64,000 nt of DNA from Maribacter_C sp047345145 (GTDB lineage: Bacteria > Bacteroidota > Bacteroidia > Flavobacteriales > Flavobacteriaceae), in contig NZ_JBLFER010000002.1 in the NCBI RefSeq assembly GCF_047345145.1, forward strand, positions 620,001-684,000. The letters are read 5' to 3'. A program made the position numbers and the translations under genes. Below are positions 17,458 through 26,423 of the stretch, piece after piece; position 1 is the first letter of the stretch; every line of letters begins with the position of its first letter. The notes beneath the pieces are model-generated. The model was not told the origin of the DNA and made no database searches. It saw nothing but the letters and a program-made list of their open reading frames with translations.

Positions 17458-18315
17458 ATGATTCAATCCATGACCGGTTTCGGGAAGCATGTAATTCAAC
17501 TTCCTTCTAAAAAAATAACTGTAGAGTTAAAATCACTTAATAGTAAGAGCTTAGACTTAAATGCGCGTATGCCTTCAGCATATAGGGCAAAAGAGCTTGA
17601 ATTGAGAAAAACAATCGCAAGCTCTTTAGTAAGAGGAAAGGTTGACTTCGGATTATATGTGGAAATGACGGGGGCTGAAACTTCTGCTCAAATTAACGAG
17701 GAGGTGGTAAAAGCCTACATGAAACAATTGAGTGCAATTGCCGAAGGAGATGATTTACGTTTGCTCGAAATGGCACTCCGTATGCCTGATGCCATGAAGA
17801 CAGAACGTGAAGATATTGATGAAGAGGAGTATGCAGAAATTCAAAAAGCCTTAAAAGAAGCGCTTTCAGAAATCAATATATTTCGTTCAGAGGAAGGAAG
17901 TGTACTTGAAAAAGATTTTGAAGAGCGTATCAAAACTCTAAAAGAATTGCTTGCCAAAGTAATTGATATGGACCCAGATAGACAAAAAGATGTTCGTGAG
18001 CGTCTAGATAAAGCTGTTGCAGATATCAAAGCTGATGTTGACGCCAATCGTTTTGAACAAGAATTGATTTATTATTTAGAAAAATACGATATCACAGAAG
18101 AGAAAGTGAGGCTAGCAAATCACTTGGATTACTTTGCTAAAACTTTAAAATCTGATGATTCCAATGGAAAAAAGCTAGGATTTATTTCTCAGGAAATCGG
18201 ACGCGAAATAAACACCATTGGCTCAAAGGCGAACTATGCTCCCATGCAACAGTTGGTAGTACAGATGAAAGATGAGTTGGAGAAGATTAAAGAACAAATG
18301 TTGAACGTACTCTAA
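17458..18315 (+). CDS. yicC: YicC/YloC-family endoribonuclease
   Basis: Cytoplasmic RNase of the YicC family (285 aa). The N-terminus MIQSMTGFGK and LKSLNSKSLDLNARMP are the family signature, and the C-terminal DUF1732 part contains LGFISQEIGREINTIGSKAN. Between them lies a charged helical region. The stop codon overlaps the gmk start (TAATG), an arrangement common across bacteria. The operon promoter is probably the TACCTTTG element just upstream. Confidence 0.93.
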   Translation: MIQSMTGFGKHVIQLPSKKITVELKSLNSKSLDLNARMPSAYRAKELELRKTIASSLVRGKVDFGLYVEMTGAETSAQINEEVVKAYMKQLSAIAEGDDLRLLEMALRMPDAMKTEREDIDEEEYAEIQKALKEALSEINIFRSEEGSVLEKDFEERIKTLKELLAKVIDMDPDRQKDVRERLDKAVADIKADVDANRFEQELIYYLEKYDITEEKVRLANHLDYFAKTLKSDDSNGKKLGFISQEIGREINTIGSKANYAPMQQLVVQMKDELEKIKEQMLNVL

Positions 18316-18899
18316 TGAAAGGAGGAAAGCTAATTATATTTTCTGCCCCTTCTGGCAGTGGGAAAACAACGATTGTTCGGCATCTATTAAAACAACCTGA
18401 ATTGAATTTGGCATTTTCGGTTTCGGCTACGTCGAGACCGCGTAGAGGGAAAGAAAAGAATGGAGAGCATTATTACTTTATAACCGTTTCAGAATTTAAG
18501 CAACACATTAAAGGAGATGACTTTTTGGAGTGGGAGGAAGTATACCGTGATAATTTTTACGGAACACTTAAAAGCGAAGTAGAACGACTTTGGGCTGAAG
18601 GCAAGAATGTGATTTTTGATATTGATGTTGCTGGCGGACTTCGAATTAAGAAGAAATTCCCCAAAGAGACATTAGCGGTTTTTGTCAAGCCACCAAGCGT
18701 TGATGAATTGAAGATTCGATTGAAAAAGCGCAGCACTGAAAGTGATGACAAGATAAACATGCGAATTGCCAAAGCTTCTGTTGAATTGGCTACTGCACCT
18801 CAATTCGATAAAATCATAAAGAATTATGATTTAGATACCGCTCTGAACGAAGCGCACCAGCTTGTCGCTGAGTTTGTAAATTCTGACCCAAAGGAATAG
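18315..18899 (+). CDS. gmk: guanylate kinase
   Basis: Phosphorylates GMP to GDP with ATP. The P-loop is PSGSGKT at residues 12-18 and the GMP-binding region reads SRPRRGKEKNGEHYYF. The lid segment is rich in basic residues (RLKKRSTES). 194 aa is normal. Translation is probably coupled to yicC through a one-base overlap; nadD follows after 38 bp containing a short hairpin repeat. Confidence 0.97.
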   Translation: MKGGKLIIFSAPSGSGKTTIVRHLLKQPELNLAFSVSATSRPRRGKEKNGEHYYFITVSEFKQHIKGDDFLEWEEVYRDNFYGTLKSEVERLWAEGKNVIFDIDVAGGLRIKKKFPKETLAVFVKPPSVDELKIRLKKRSTESDDKINMRIAKASVELATAPQFDKIIKNYDLDTALNEAHQLVAEFVNSDPKE

Positions 18900-18919
18900 A
18901 TTCTGGCCTGCGCCAGAAT
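18900..18919. repeat. short palindromic repeat between gmk and nadD
   Basis: ATTCTGGC, loop CTGC, GCCAGAAT: a perfect 8-bp stem filling the gap directly after the gmk stop. It has the same build (ATTC...GAAT, 4-base loop) as the one at 60953-60972, which suggests a dispersed REP-like family. Confidence 0.5.
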
Positions 18920-18937
18920 GAAGATAAATTTCCTACT

Positions 18938-19522
18938 ATGAAAAAAATAGGTTTATATTTCGGAACATTCAATCCTATTCATATTGGGCATATGGTTATT
19001 GCCAATTATATGGTGGAGTTTTCTGATTTAGATGAGGTTTGGTTTGTCGTGACGCCTCAGAGTCCGTTTAAGACGAAGAAAACCTTGCTGGATAATCATC
19101 ACCGCTATCAAATGGTTTTTGAAGCAACCAAAGACTTCCCAAAGTTAAAACCCAGCAAAATAGAATTTGATTTGCCTCAACCAAACTATACCATAAACAC
19201 GCTTGTGCATTTGGATGAGGAGTATGGCAAGGAGTATCATTTTTGCCTTATCATGGGTGAGGACAATTTAAAAGGTTTCCATAAATGGAAAAATTATGAG
19301 GCTATTTTAGAGAATTATGACCTTTATGTTTATCCAAGAATTTCTGATGGAATAGTCGAACATCAATTCAAAGACCATCCAAAGATACATCGGGTAAATG
19401 CGCCAGTTATGGAGATTTCATCCACCTTTATTCGCAAAAATCACGCTTTGGGTAAAAATGTACGAACCATGCTTCCGGATGCTGTTTGGAAATATATGGA
19501 TGAAATGAATTTTTATAGATAG
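18938..19522 (+). CDS. nadD: nicotinate-nucleotide adenylyltransferase
   Basis: Makes deamido-NAD from nicotinate mononucleotide and ATP. The nucleotidyltransferase motif His15-Ile-Gly-His18 sits in GTFNPIHIGH and the C-terminal ISSTFIR motif is present. 194 aa is typical for the family. It is the last gene of the yicC-gmk-nadD run and its stop lies 2 bp from the convergent sialidase-like gene. Confidence 0.95.
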   Translation: MKKIGLYFGTFNPIHIGHMVIANYMVEFSDLDEVWFVVTPQSPFKTKKTLLDNHHRYQMVFEATKDFPKLKPSKIEFDLPQPNYTINTLVHLDEEYGKEYHFCLIMGEDNLKGFHKWKNYEAILENYDLYVYPRISDGIVEHQFKDHPKIHRVNAPVMEISSTFIRKNHALGKNVRTMLPDAVWKYMDEMNFYR

Positions 19523-19524
19523 GA

Positions 19525-20685
19525 TTACTCATTCATCGTTACCCATCGAAATCGAATCTTCTTATAATCATCGGTTTCATAGATAACTCCCAAAGTATTT
19601 TTATTAAGTTTTACCATATCGGAATAGGCAGATGAGCCATCATGGATTTTGAAGAGCGATTGCCAAGTTTCCGATTCATCATAACTTGCCATTACAATTA
19701 AATCTAGTCTTTTGTCTACATGTGAGGGTGTTGAAAAGAGTAGCACGTTTTTACTAGCTTCTTTTTCAGAACTCCATCGAAGCAAGGCCGATTGTACAAC
19801 AGGACCTGGAAATTTATCGGATTCTACAACATCTGAAAAGCCGAGTCCGCTATCTGAACTATAAGTTTCACCGCGATTCTTTTCTAAGGAACCTCCATTT
19901 TGGTCTCGTGTATTTACATAGATTCGACCATCCGTTAATTCCACAATAGTGGTTTCATTGGCCAATACTTCATCTTCAAGATTATCATCGACTGCGCCTA
20001 TATTCCAAGATTCACCCTTATCATCTGAATACACAAGTGCCATCGTATATACCTTATTTCCTTTTCCAATGCTTATCGCCACTGGGGCAATCAATCGACC
20101 CTTATGGGTGCCGTATCTTAATTCAATACCGTGTACAGGGCCTAAAGCATGCCAACGCCATTGTTTCAGCTTTACTTGCCTTGTTATTTCTTTGGGAGTT
20201 TCCCAAGTTTCACCGTCATCTGTGGAAGATGTTACGTAAGCTTTTCGTTCTTCTTCAAGTCCGTAATCTTTATTCAATACATCATGTTCGCTTAAAGAAG
20301 TTGTGTTGAACAGCAGGACGATTTTATTCTCCTCAGAAACAAAAATCGGCACAGGATTCTGTACCGCCAATGTATCTTGGTCGTATAATAATTTTAAAGG
20401 CTCCCAACTCTCTCCATTATTGAAAGAGCGGCGATATACCAAATCGATATCGCCGAAATCACTAGTAGAATTCTTTCGCCCCTCAGCAAATGCAATCAAA
20501 GCAGTATTCGATTTGATAAGTGATGGAATACGAAAAGAAAAATAGCCCTCCAGACCAGAATAATATGGAATCGAAGTATTCGTCGAGTCTTGTGAAATGT
20601 CTTTGAAGGTGATATTCTCTGCAGTTTGCGAACTCAGCGCGCTGAATACCAAACAGCAAACAATTAACAAGAATGATTTTTTCAT
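19525..20685 (-). CDS. secreted sialidase-like (BNR repeat, GH33-type) protein
   Basis: Six-bladed beta-propeller of the sialidase superfamily. The start at 20685 gives MKKSFLLIVCCLVFSALSSQ, a Sec signal peptide; the frame upstream to 20718 is not needed. FRIP at about residue 51 holds the first Arg of the sialidase triad. Asp-box repeats are visible as SFNNGESW, STDDGETW, SDDKGESW and the degenerate SYDESETW. HGIELRYGTHKGR carries a candidate catalytic Glu and second Arg. It may release sialic acid or a related sugar, but no sialic-acid catabolic genes are nearby, so the substrate is open. Confidence 0.82.
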   Translation of the reverse strand: MKKSFLLIVCCLVFSALSSQTAENITFKDISQDSTNTSIPYYSGLEGYFSFRIPSLIKSNTALIAFAEGRKNSTSDFGDIDLVYRRSFNNGESWEPLKLLYDQDTLAVQNPVPIFVSEENKIVLLFNTTSLSEHDVLNKDYGLEEERKAYVTSSTDDGETWETPKEITRQVKLKQWRWHALGPVHGIELRYGTHKGRLIAPVAISIGKGNKVYTMALVYSDDKGESWNIGAVDDNLEDEVLANETTIVELTDGRIYVNTRDQNGGSLEKNRGETYSSDSGLGFSDVVESDKFPGPVVQSALLRWSSEKEASKNVLLFSTPSHVDKRLDLIVMASYDESETWQSLFKIHDGSSAYSDMVKLNKNTLGVIYETDDYKKIRFRWVTMNE

Positions 20686-20739
20686 GGTGGTCAAATAACT
20701 CGTTTTAAAGTACTTCATTTGACCGACAATGTCAATTGT

Positions 20740-21312
20740 CTATTGAATACCTTCCTGAAACTCTTCAACAAATTCTTGAATTGGAGTGTCGTCGATAAAA
20801 ACATTGTCCAAAACGGCAGTGCCATCTTTTACAAATACTAAACCATAACAGATTTTTGTTGTATCGACTTGTGCTTTCCGAACTGAAATCTCAGCATCAT
20901 AGGCTTTGTTTTCATTCATATAAAAACGGTCAAATGGCAGGTCGAAATAAACCCTAGTGTCACTATAATTGTACCTGCTCTCCGCTATTACATACTCATT
21001 TGTAGTATTTATCAAAGTTTTGCTTACGTCTTCTACAGCAGCAAAACCCTCAGCATCGGTTTTGAGGTATACAAAAACTTTTCCACTGTAATTACTCCAG
21101 CCTTCTTCGTTTGTTTCAAAAGAATTCATCTCGTAATTTAAAACAATGTACTTACCTCTAAATGGGTCGCTGGGGTCTATTGGCGCCGTTTTGAACTTGT
21201 AAGCTGTGCCGGTATCAAGTGTATCTTCTTGCTGATATATCATTTGCCCAGGAATGAACAGTTGTACCGCAAACAGAAGAAATAATAGGCCTATATAGAT
21301 TGATTTATTCAT
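20740..21312 (-). CDS. GDYXXLXY-family membrane-anchored protein
   Basis: 190-aa protein with one N-terminal hydrophobic segment (residues ~5-25) and a soluble domain of the GDYXXLXY family; the naming motif appears as FRGKYIVLNYEM. The family has no known biochemical role and is usually encoded next to DUF2157 membrane proteins, as here: it overlaps the upstream DUF2157 gene by 8 bp, so the two are surely co-translated and probably form one complex. Confidence 0.85.
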   Translation of the reverse strand: MNKSIYIGLLFLLFAVQLFIPGQMIYQQEDTLDTGTAYKFKTAPIDPSDPFRGKYIVLNYEMNSFETNEEGWSNYSGKVFVYLKTDAEGFAAVEDVSKTLINTTNEYVIAESRYNYSDTRVYFDLPFDRFYMNENKAYDAEISVRKAQVDTTKICYGLVFVKDGTAVLDNVFIDDTPIQEFVEEFQEGIQ

Positions 21313-22600
21313 GACTTTGTGTATTTGAAGTAATAGCAGTTTTGCGTTGTTTCTTTATTAGGAGGTAATTGGCAAAAAAGAAACCGGCGCCGACTCCAAT
21401 AAATAGGATTCCCCTAAAAATAAAATCCAGATTTGTGTCGAAGAATCGACAAATAATCAGTGCTGTAATAATCAGTAAGCCATAGTTCAAAATACCATAG
21501 CTGTTCTTTTGAATACCAATGCCAACAGCAAAAAGGCCTAGGGCTGCAACCAAAAGATTCGTGGCGACAATTCCGTAAACGGGACCTATTCCCCTGGTCA
21601 GGTATAGCAAGCCTATAATCAAAAAGGCATATTGAAATAAATTGAAACCTTGCACCTGTTTTTTCAGATGTAAATAGGCCAAAGTGGCAATACCTGCAAT
21701 AAATAGGACAATGGTAATCAACACATCGATTTCGTCATAGGTTTCTTTGAGTGCATCTTTCCAGAACCATTCAAAGGTGAGGGTCATTAAAAGAAAAATT
21801 GTACCTAATGAACCGATGATGGTAAAACCATTTCTTCTAAGCTTTTGATTTTTGAAGATTGATAGTTGGCCTAGGTTATAGAATAATCCGAAGAGCCCTA
21901 TATACATTAAAAATAGCAGGGTGTCACCATTTGTGAAAGTACCAAGTACAATCACAAGGCTCAATGGTAGAAGCCAGTTTAGTACTCCTGTAATATTGGT
22001 TTCAGGCTTTTGTTTTTGCAGTAATATATAGTACGGAATTACCCATGCAAATAATACTAAGTACAACCAAGGCTCATGATTACCACTAAAAGAATATCCG
22101 GAATAACAAGCATACCAAGTAGCGAGCACCAGATGGATAATTACAGCCAGGTTTGAACGCAATAAATATATCAACGGCGCTGTGATTATCGTCCAGACTA
22201 ATAGGAAATTACTCAAATCGCCCGGAATATTATATATCTGACTGACCAAGGATATGGTCGCACCAACAGCGAGAATTAAGAAGGTAGCCGAAGATTCAAT
22301 CCAGGTTGCACTTTTCTTCTTGATTAAACTATATCCACATGCAATTTGACCAATCAGAAGCGGTATAAAAGCGAAAATGGTTTTTATGTTTCGCGGCATA
22401 TCATCCCAATTGTGGGCGATGATAAGAATGATGCCCAAACCGCTCAATAATGCTCCTAATACACCAAAAATGGTAAAGAGGCGATTCGGTTTGCTCTCAT
22501 CTTTTGTATGATAGAAAGCCGTAATCTTTTGGGCGGTTTCAGAATTGATGATATCTGCTTCCAAAAGCTCGGCAAGCTGCCTTTCAAGTTTTGAATTCAT
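21305..22600 (-). CDS. DUF2157 polytopic membrane protein
   Basis: 431-aa integral membrane protein. A short cytoplasmic N-terminal part (LERQLAELLEADIINSETAQKI) typical of DUF2157 is followed by roughly a dozen hydrophobic helices and a basic tail (LIKKQRKTAI). Function unknown. It overlaps the GDYXXLXY gene by 8 bp. The motif GIILIIAHNWDDMPRNIK at the first loop is a hallmark of the family. Confidence 0.85.
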   Translation of the reverse strand: MNSKLERQLAELLEADIINSETAQKITAFYHTKDESKPNRLFTIFGVLGALLSGLGIILIIAHNWDDMPRNIKTIFAFIPLLIGQIACGYSLIKKKSATWIESSATFLILAVGATISLVSQIYNIPGDLSNFLLVWTIITAPLIYLLRSNLAVIIHLVLATWYACYSGYSFSGNHEPWLYLVLFAWVIPYYILLQKQKPETNITGVLNWLLPLSLVIVLGTFTNGDTLLFLMYIGLFGLFYNLGQLSIFKNQKLRRNGFTIIGSLGTIFLLMTLTFEWFWKDALKETYDEIDVLITIVLFIAGIATLAYLHLKKQVQGFNLFQYAFLIIGLLYLTRGIGPVYGIVATNLLVAALGLFAVGIGIQKNSYGILNYGLLIITALIICRFFDTNLDFIFRGILFIGVGAGFFFANYLLIKKQRKTAITSNTQSHE

Positions 22601-22667
22601 TTGATGGTATTTATAGAATAACGTATTAAGAATTTTGGAATTGTATGATGAACAGTTCCATAGGATT

Positions 22668-22706
22668 AAAAACCAGGCTGTCTAATGAATTAAACAGCCT
22701 GGTTTT
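22668..22706 (-). terminator. intrinsic terminator after the yiaA-like gene
   Basis: AAAACCAGGCTGT (22669-22681) pairs with ACAGCCTGGTTTT (22694-22706), a 13-bp perfect stem, 8 bp after the stop of the minus-strand yiaA-like gene; an A-run on the left gives T's on the minus strand. Confidence 0.85.
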
Positions 22707-22713
22707 AGATAAG

Positions 22714-23169
22714 TTATTTCTCTTCAACGCTATCCAAATATTGAATATCACGTGTGTTTTTCTGCACAGCAACCGCCGCAAAAAGGCTCAAGGTAAATGA
22801 CATGCCGTAGAATCCTTTTTCACTCAGGTCTAAGTCGGCATTCCATAATCCAATTATGAGAAGCGTAACAGAGGTGAGGGTAGTGAACCAGCTAATACCG
22901 TAATACATATCGGAAACTTTTATTCCCTCTTGACGGTCACGAACACTTTTTTGAACCGATACTACCGAGAATAGCCCGAAGAGTAGAATGGTAAAGTAAT
23001 AGCCTTTTTCATTCAGTTGCATATGTGCGTTCCAAAGGCCAATACAATAGGAGACCATTCCGATTAAAACTGCCATCCAAGAGGCAGATACGAATGCGGA
23101 AGTTGGTCTTCCTGTAAACTCTTCAATTTTCTTGACTTCCTTTTTTTCATTAAATACTGAATTTTCCAT
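22714..23169 (-). CDS. YiaA/YiaB-family inner membrane protein
   Basis: 151-aa membrane protein with two tandem copies of the two-helix yiaA/B unit. The repeat is visible as IGLWNAHMQLNEKGYYF and IGLWNADLDLSEKGFYG, each followed by VVSVQK/VAVQK and RDRQ/RDIQ. Function unknown; E. coli YiaA is an inner membrane protein. Monocistronic: own terminator downstream and a CATCTTTG -7-like element at 23205-23212 upstream. Confidence 0.85.
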   Translation of the reverse strand: MENSVFNEKKEVKKIEEFTGRPTSAFVSASWMAVLIGMVSYCIGLWNAHMQLNEKGYYFTILLFGLFSVVSVQKSVRDRQEGIKVSDMYYGISWFTTLTSVTLLIIGLWNADLDLSEKGFYGMSFTLSLFAAVAVQKNTRDIQYLDSVEEK

Positions 23170-23204
23170 TTTAATTTGATTTAGAAATTTCGATTATTAT
23201 GAGG

Positions 23205-23212
23205 CAAAGATG
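23205..23212 (-). promoter_or_regulatory. -7-like element for the yiaA-like gene
   Basis: On the minus strand this reads CATCTTTG, one mismatch from TAnnTTTG, 36 bp before the ATG at 23169. Confidence 0.4.
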
Positions 23213-23330
23213 CGAGAGAATGCTCATGAATGAAATACATCTTTTTTAAAAAACTTATGATTAAATAATGTATTTAAATACCATAATGGCTATATTTAAT
23301 ATTATATGGAATGAATTAACTTATGTTTTA

Positions 23331-24800
23331 ATGCAGGGAATAGTTGCTATTGTAAGCACACTGACTTCCGATGAGAAGCAAGAATTCGTTCTTCAACTAC
23401 GAAGAAAGAACCGCCGGACGGATACCAAAAATGAAAAGCTTTTCAAACTCATTGATGTTGGAAAGACTGAGGACTTGGATATACAATTGTATGGAAAACC
23501 AGCTCGAAATTCCTTTCATGCCCTATGCAAACGGTTACAAGATAGTTTGATTGATTTTGTTGCTAGTAAGAGTTTTGCCGGTGAAACATCCGAAGAACTT
23601 GAAATCCTCAAACTGCTTTTGGCAAGTCGTATCTTTTTTGAAAAGAAGCTGAATAAGCTCGCATTTAAAACTTTGGAGAATGCAGAGCGGATGGCAATTC
23701 CCTTGGACTTATATTCCATCTTAAATGAAATTTATCATACCAAAATTCAATATGCCCATTTAAATACCAATTGGATTCTTGAGGAAATCATTGAAACTTC
23801 TAAAAAGAATATGAAATTGTTTCAACAGGATTTCCATTTGAATAGAGCTTATGCGGTTATAAAATCAAGATTGAAGAACACGGAGCATAGTTCTGTGTCA
23901 AACATAATACAAACTACCTTTTCTGAATTCCATATAGAAATATCCGATACACTTACCTACAAATCACTTTTCCAGTTAATGGAGCTGACGGCCACCGCAG
24001 CAAAAGCTCAAATTGATTTTTATGCGATTTCTCCCTTTATGTTAGAGCTATATGATATTGTGGATAAGAAAAGCAGTCTTAAAAGCAAGCATCGCTTTTA
24101 TCACTTAAGTATTCTGAATTTACTCGCGATAACCCAATTTAGGAATAAGAAATTCGCTGTATCAATGCAATTTACCAAAGAAATGGAGCAAGAAATGCAA
24201 AAAGAAAACAACTTGTTCTATAAACGTTTTGCGGAGAAGTTAGCTACTCTTAAAGCCTTGAACTATAACTATACTGGAGAACATGCAAAAGCACTTACAA
24301 TTTTAGAAGATTTTAAAAGTGATTCTCTGGACTTAAAACTCCTGATTGCCATGTGCTTATTCCAGCAAGGAAATTTTTCAGAGTCTTATCAAATCATAAA
24401 GAACTTGAGGCATACAGATACATGGTACGAGAAAAAAATGGGATGGGTCTGGGTGGTAAAAAAGAATCTTATTGAGATTCTGTTATTAACCGAATTAGAT
24501 AAGCTCGACCTTGTTCTTGTGCGTCTGCAGCAGTTCAAACGTAGGTTTTCAAGGTTGCTTCAAAATAAAGGAGAAAAACGTGTTTTGACCTTTGTAAAGT
24601 TGATTAGCAGGTATTATGAAAATCCGAAGCAGGTGACAACAGAAAAATTCAAAGATGAGGTTGAGAATTCATTTGAATGGATAGGAAAAGAACAGGAAGA
24701 CATTTTTGTAATGAGCTTTTACGCTTGGTTGAAGTCTAAAATGGAAGAAGCAGATCTGTATGAGGTTACTTTAGAATTAGTTGGTCAAAAAAGTACTTAA
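23331..24800 (+). CDS. uncharacterised helical-repeat cytoplasmic protein
   Basis: 489 aa from the ATG at 23331; a frame extending upstream to 23268 adds 21 residues that look non-coding. The N-terminal LTSDEKQEFVLQLRRKNRR followed by KLFKLIDVG has the feel of a conserved flavobacterial family I cannot name. The rest is almost wholly alpha-helical with TPR-like spacing (KALTILEDFKSDSLDLKLL, FQQGNFSESYQIIKNLR). No signal peptide, no enzyme motif. It overlaps the convergent neighbour by 4 bp. A scaffold or regulatory role is possible but unsupported. Confidence 0.75.
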   Translation: MQGIVAIVSTLTSDEKQEFVLQLRRKNRRTDTKNEKLFKLIDVGKTEDLDIQLYGKPARNSFHALCKRLQDSLIDFVASKSFAGETSEELEILKLLLASRIFFEKKLNKLAFKTLENAERMAIPLDLYSILNEIYHTKIQYAHLNTNWILEEIIETSKKNMKLFQQDFHLNRAYAVIKSRLKNTEHSSVSNIIQTTFSEFHIEISDTLTYKSLFQLMELTATAAKAQIDFYAISPFMLELYDIVDKKSSLKSKHRFYHLSILNLLAITQFRNKKFAVSMQFTKEMEQEMQKENNLFYKRFAEKLATLKALNYNYTGEHAKALTILEDFKSDSLDLKLLIAMCLFQQGNFSESYQIIKNLRHTDTWYEKKMGWVWVVKKNLIEILLLTELDKLDLVLVRLQQFKRRFSRLLQNKGEKRVLTFVKLISRYYENPKQVTTEKFKDEVENSFEWIGKEQEDIFVMSFYAWLKSKMEEADLYEVTLELVGQKST

Positions 24801-25204
24801 CGCGATTTTTCAATAATTTCTTCAGCCCAGAACATAGCGTTATCTAATTCACTAAAAACTTTAATAGGCTTTTTAATAAACAAGCGTTCGAGGTGTGCTA
24901 GCATTCTTCTTCTTTTGTTGGTCGCAACAATGGCGAAGCCTTCGAAATTTGGAAAAAGGTCATACACCTCTTTATAGCCAACAGGGTCAATTGCATAGGA
25001 ATGTAATCGATGAGAAATATATACGATTGGTTTGTCATTCCCATAGATCTCGATGGCCAGTTGAATGGGTACAATAGCACTTTCAAAGGTTACGTATTCA
25101 CCTTCGTTAAATTCACCCACAATAAAATTGGGGTAAAACACAAATCTGCCCACATCGAGATTATGTTCAACTAGAGGAGTTGGTTTTGTACGTATTTCGC
25201 CCAT
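24797..25204 (-). CDS. uncharacterised protein, SpoIIAA/STAS-like pattern
   Basis: 135 aa from the ATG at 25204 (MGEIRTKPTPLV). The frame is open to 25354, but the extra 50 residues are basic and unstructured-looking and overlap the upstream lipoprotein, so the short form is preferred. The alternation of beta-strand (FEGFAIVATNK, KPIVYISHR) and helix, and the end VFSELDNAMFWAEEII, recall SpoIIAA-like (STAS) proteins common in flavobacteria. Function unknown. Confidence 0.65.
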   Translation of the reverse strand: MGEIRTKPTPLVEHNLDVGRFVFYPNFIVGEFNEGEYVTFESAIVPIQLAIEIYGNDKPIVYISHRLHSYAIDPVGYKEVYDLFPNFEGFAIVATNKRRRMLAHLERLFIKKPIKVFSELDNAMFWAEEIIEKSR

Positions 25205-25337
25205 ATCAGTCTTAAAAGTTAAACAATATAACCTTATAAGTCCAGTATTGGGCTCGGAAAAAGTTGAAAAACTGAATTTTCGTTGAATGTTATGAAATGT
25301 TCGGTAAGCGAATTTTTTCTCGTAAGAAAAACCGTAA

Positions 25338-26291
25338 CTATTCTGTCGCGTCAAATAGTATTACCTCATATTCAAATGTCTCCATTTGATTATTAATATC
25401 AACATCATTTATAGTTATGGTGTATGAAGTATCTTCTAGTAGTGCGCTTGTATTGATTGAGGGTATCCAAACGATTGTTCGATCTCCAAATTGGTTATTT
25501 AATTCTTCAATCTCTAATGCGATTGCTTGGTTGTTCCCATCTTTCATAACAATTGTAGTACTATTGAAATCTGCGCCAGCTATCGAAAACGACCATCTTT
25601 GATAGGCTAGTTGTTTTGGGGCATATCCTTCGGGCGGCCATGATATAAATTCAGGCGCGTCGGCCGGAGGTGTCCCCGCATTACCCAGTACCCAAATGGC
25701 ATTGGTAGCGTCGGTATTTCCAATTCCAATTTCCTGAAGTTTAGGCCAGAGAAGCCATCTGCGATGTCCTACAGGACCATTTTTACTGCCTTGGTCACGG
25801 ATGTATGAATCAATAGCTTCTGCATTCTTTACTTGGGTAAGTAAAGAGTTACCTGCACCTTCTTTACCAGATTCTGAGTAGCAAGACCAGGTGTCTGGTG
25901 GAAAATGGTCTAAAGCTCCATTCGATTTCATCAATAAGGCAGCATCTTGTGCCTTATCACTTTTGGTTTCATTTTCTGAAATGCTATTGTTCAATCCAAC
26001 CGCTTTTCTGAAATAAGCAATGCGCATAAATATTTTATCCATTGTTGCTTGTGGTACATCACCTGCTTCACAGGAAACTACATTACCCGACCAGGCTACG
26101 TCAGCTGAAGTGCTTTTTGAAGCTAAGTAGTAGTCATCATATAGTTTTTTTGCAGATGCGCGGGCAGAAAGGTTGACCGCCTCTAGCTCCTGTTGTTCCT
26201 CTTTGGATAGCGGATTCGTTTCCTCTTTACTACAAGATTGAAATACTAAGATTGTGCAGGTTAATAGGATTAGATTTTTAGCGGAACGCAT
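25338..26291 (-). CDS. CAP/SCP-domain lipoprotein
   Basis: Surface or periplasmic lipoprotein, 317 aa from the ATG at 26291 (the frame start at 26297 is TTG). Signal MRSAKNLILLTCTILVFQSC with lipobox FQSC. The middle region is a CAP (cysteine-rich secretory protein/SCP) domain: DHFPPDTWSCYSESG, and GPVGHRRWLLWPKLQEIGIG with the conserved His-Arg-Arg-Trp. The last ~90 residues look like a beta-sandwich tail (IVMKDGNNQAIALEI). CAP domains in bacteria are of unknown or lipid/peptide-binding function. Confidence 0.8.
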   Translation of the reverse strand: MRSAKNLILLTCTILVFQSCSKEETNPLSKEEQQELEAVNLSARASAKKLYDDYYLASKSTSADVAWSGNVVSCEAGDVPQATMDKIFMRIAYFRKAVGLNNSISENETKSDKAQDAALLMKSNGALDHFPPDTWSCYSESGKEGAGNSLLTQVKNAEAIDSYIRDQGSKNGPVGHRRWLLWPKLQEIGIGNTDATNAIWVLGNAGTPPADAPEFISWPPEGYAPKQLAYQRWSFSIAGADFNSTTIVMKDGNNQAIALEIEELNNQFGDRTIVWIPSINTSALLEDTSYTITINDVDINNQMETFEYEVILFDATE

Positions 26292-26360
26292 AGGCAAAAT
26301 GTTAGACTATGCTTTCTTAACGTGTTAATTGCAAAATAGGTATAAACTTTTCGATGAACG

Positions 26361-26401
26361 GACCCCCTCTGCCAGCGGCATCTCACCCTCAAGGGGGAGA
26401 A
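26361..26401. repeat. dispersed intergenic palindromic repeat
   Basis: A GC-rich island in AT-rich DNA: CCCCCT near 26363 pairs with AGGGGG near 26392, with CTGCCAGCGGCATC between. It fills most of the 132-bp gap between two minus-strand genes. The sequence style is like small repeats scattered through flavobacterial genomes. Confidence 0.45.
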
Positions 26402-26423
26402 AACAGCAGTATTTTTTAAATTT

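Noticed and set aside
24797..25354. Longer 185-aa form of the STAS-like protein
   Set aside because: The extra N-terminal 50 residues overlap the CAP lipoprotein gene and look like translated intergenic DNA; the ATG at 25204 gives a clean domain.
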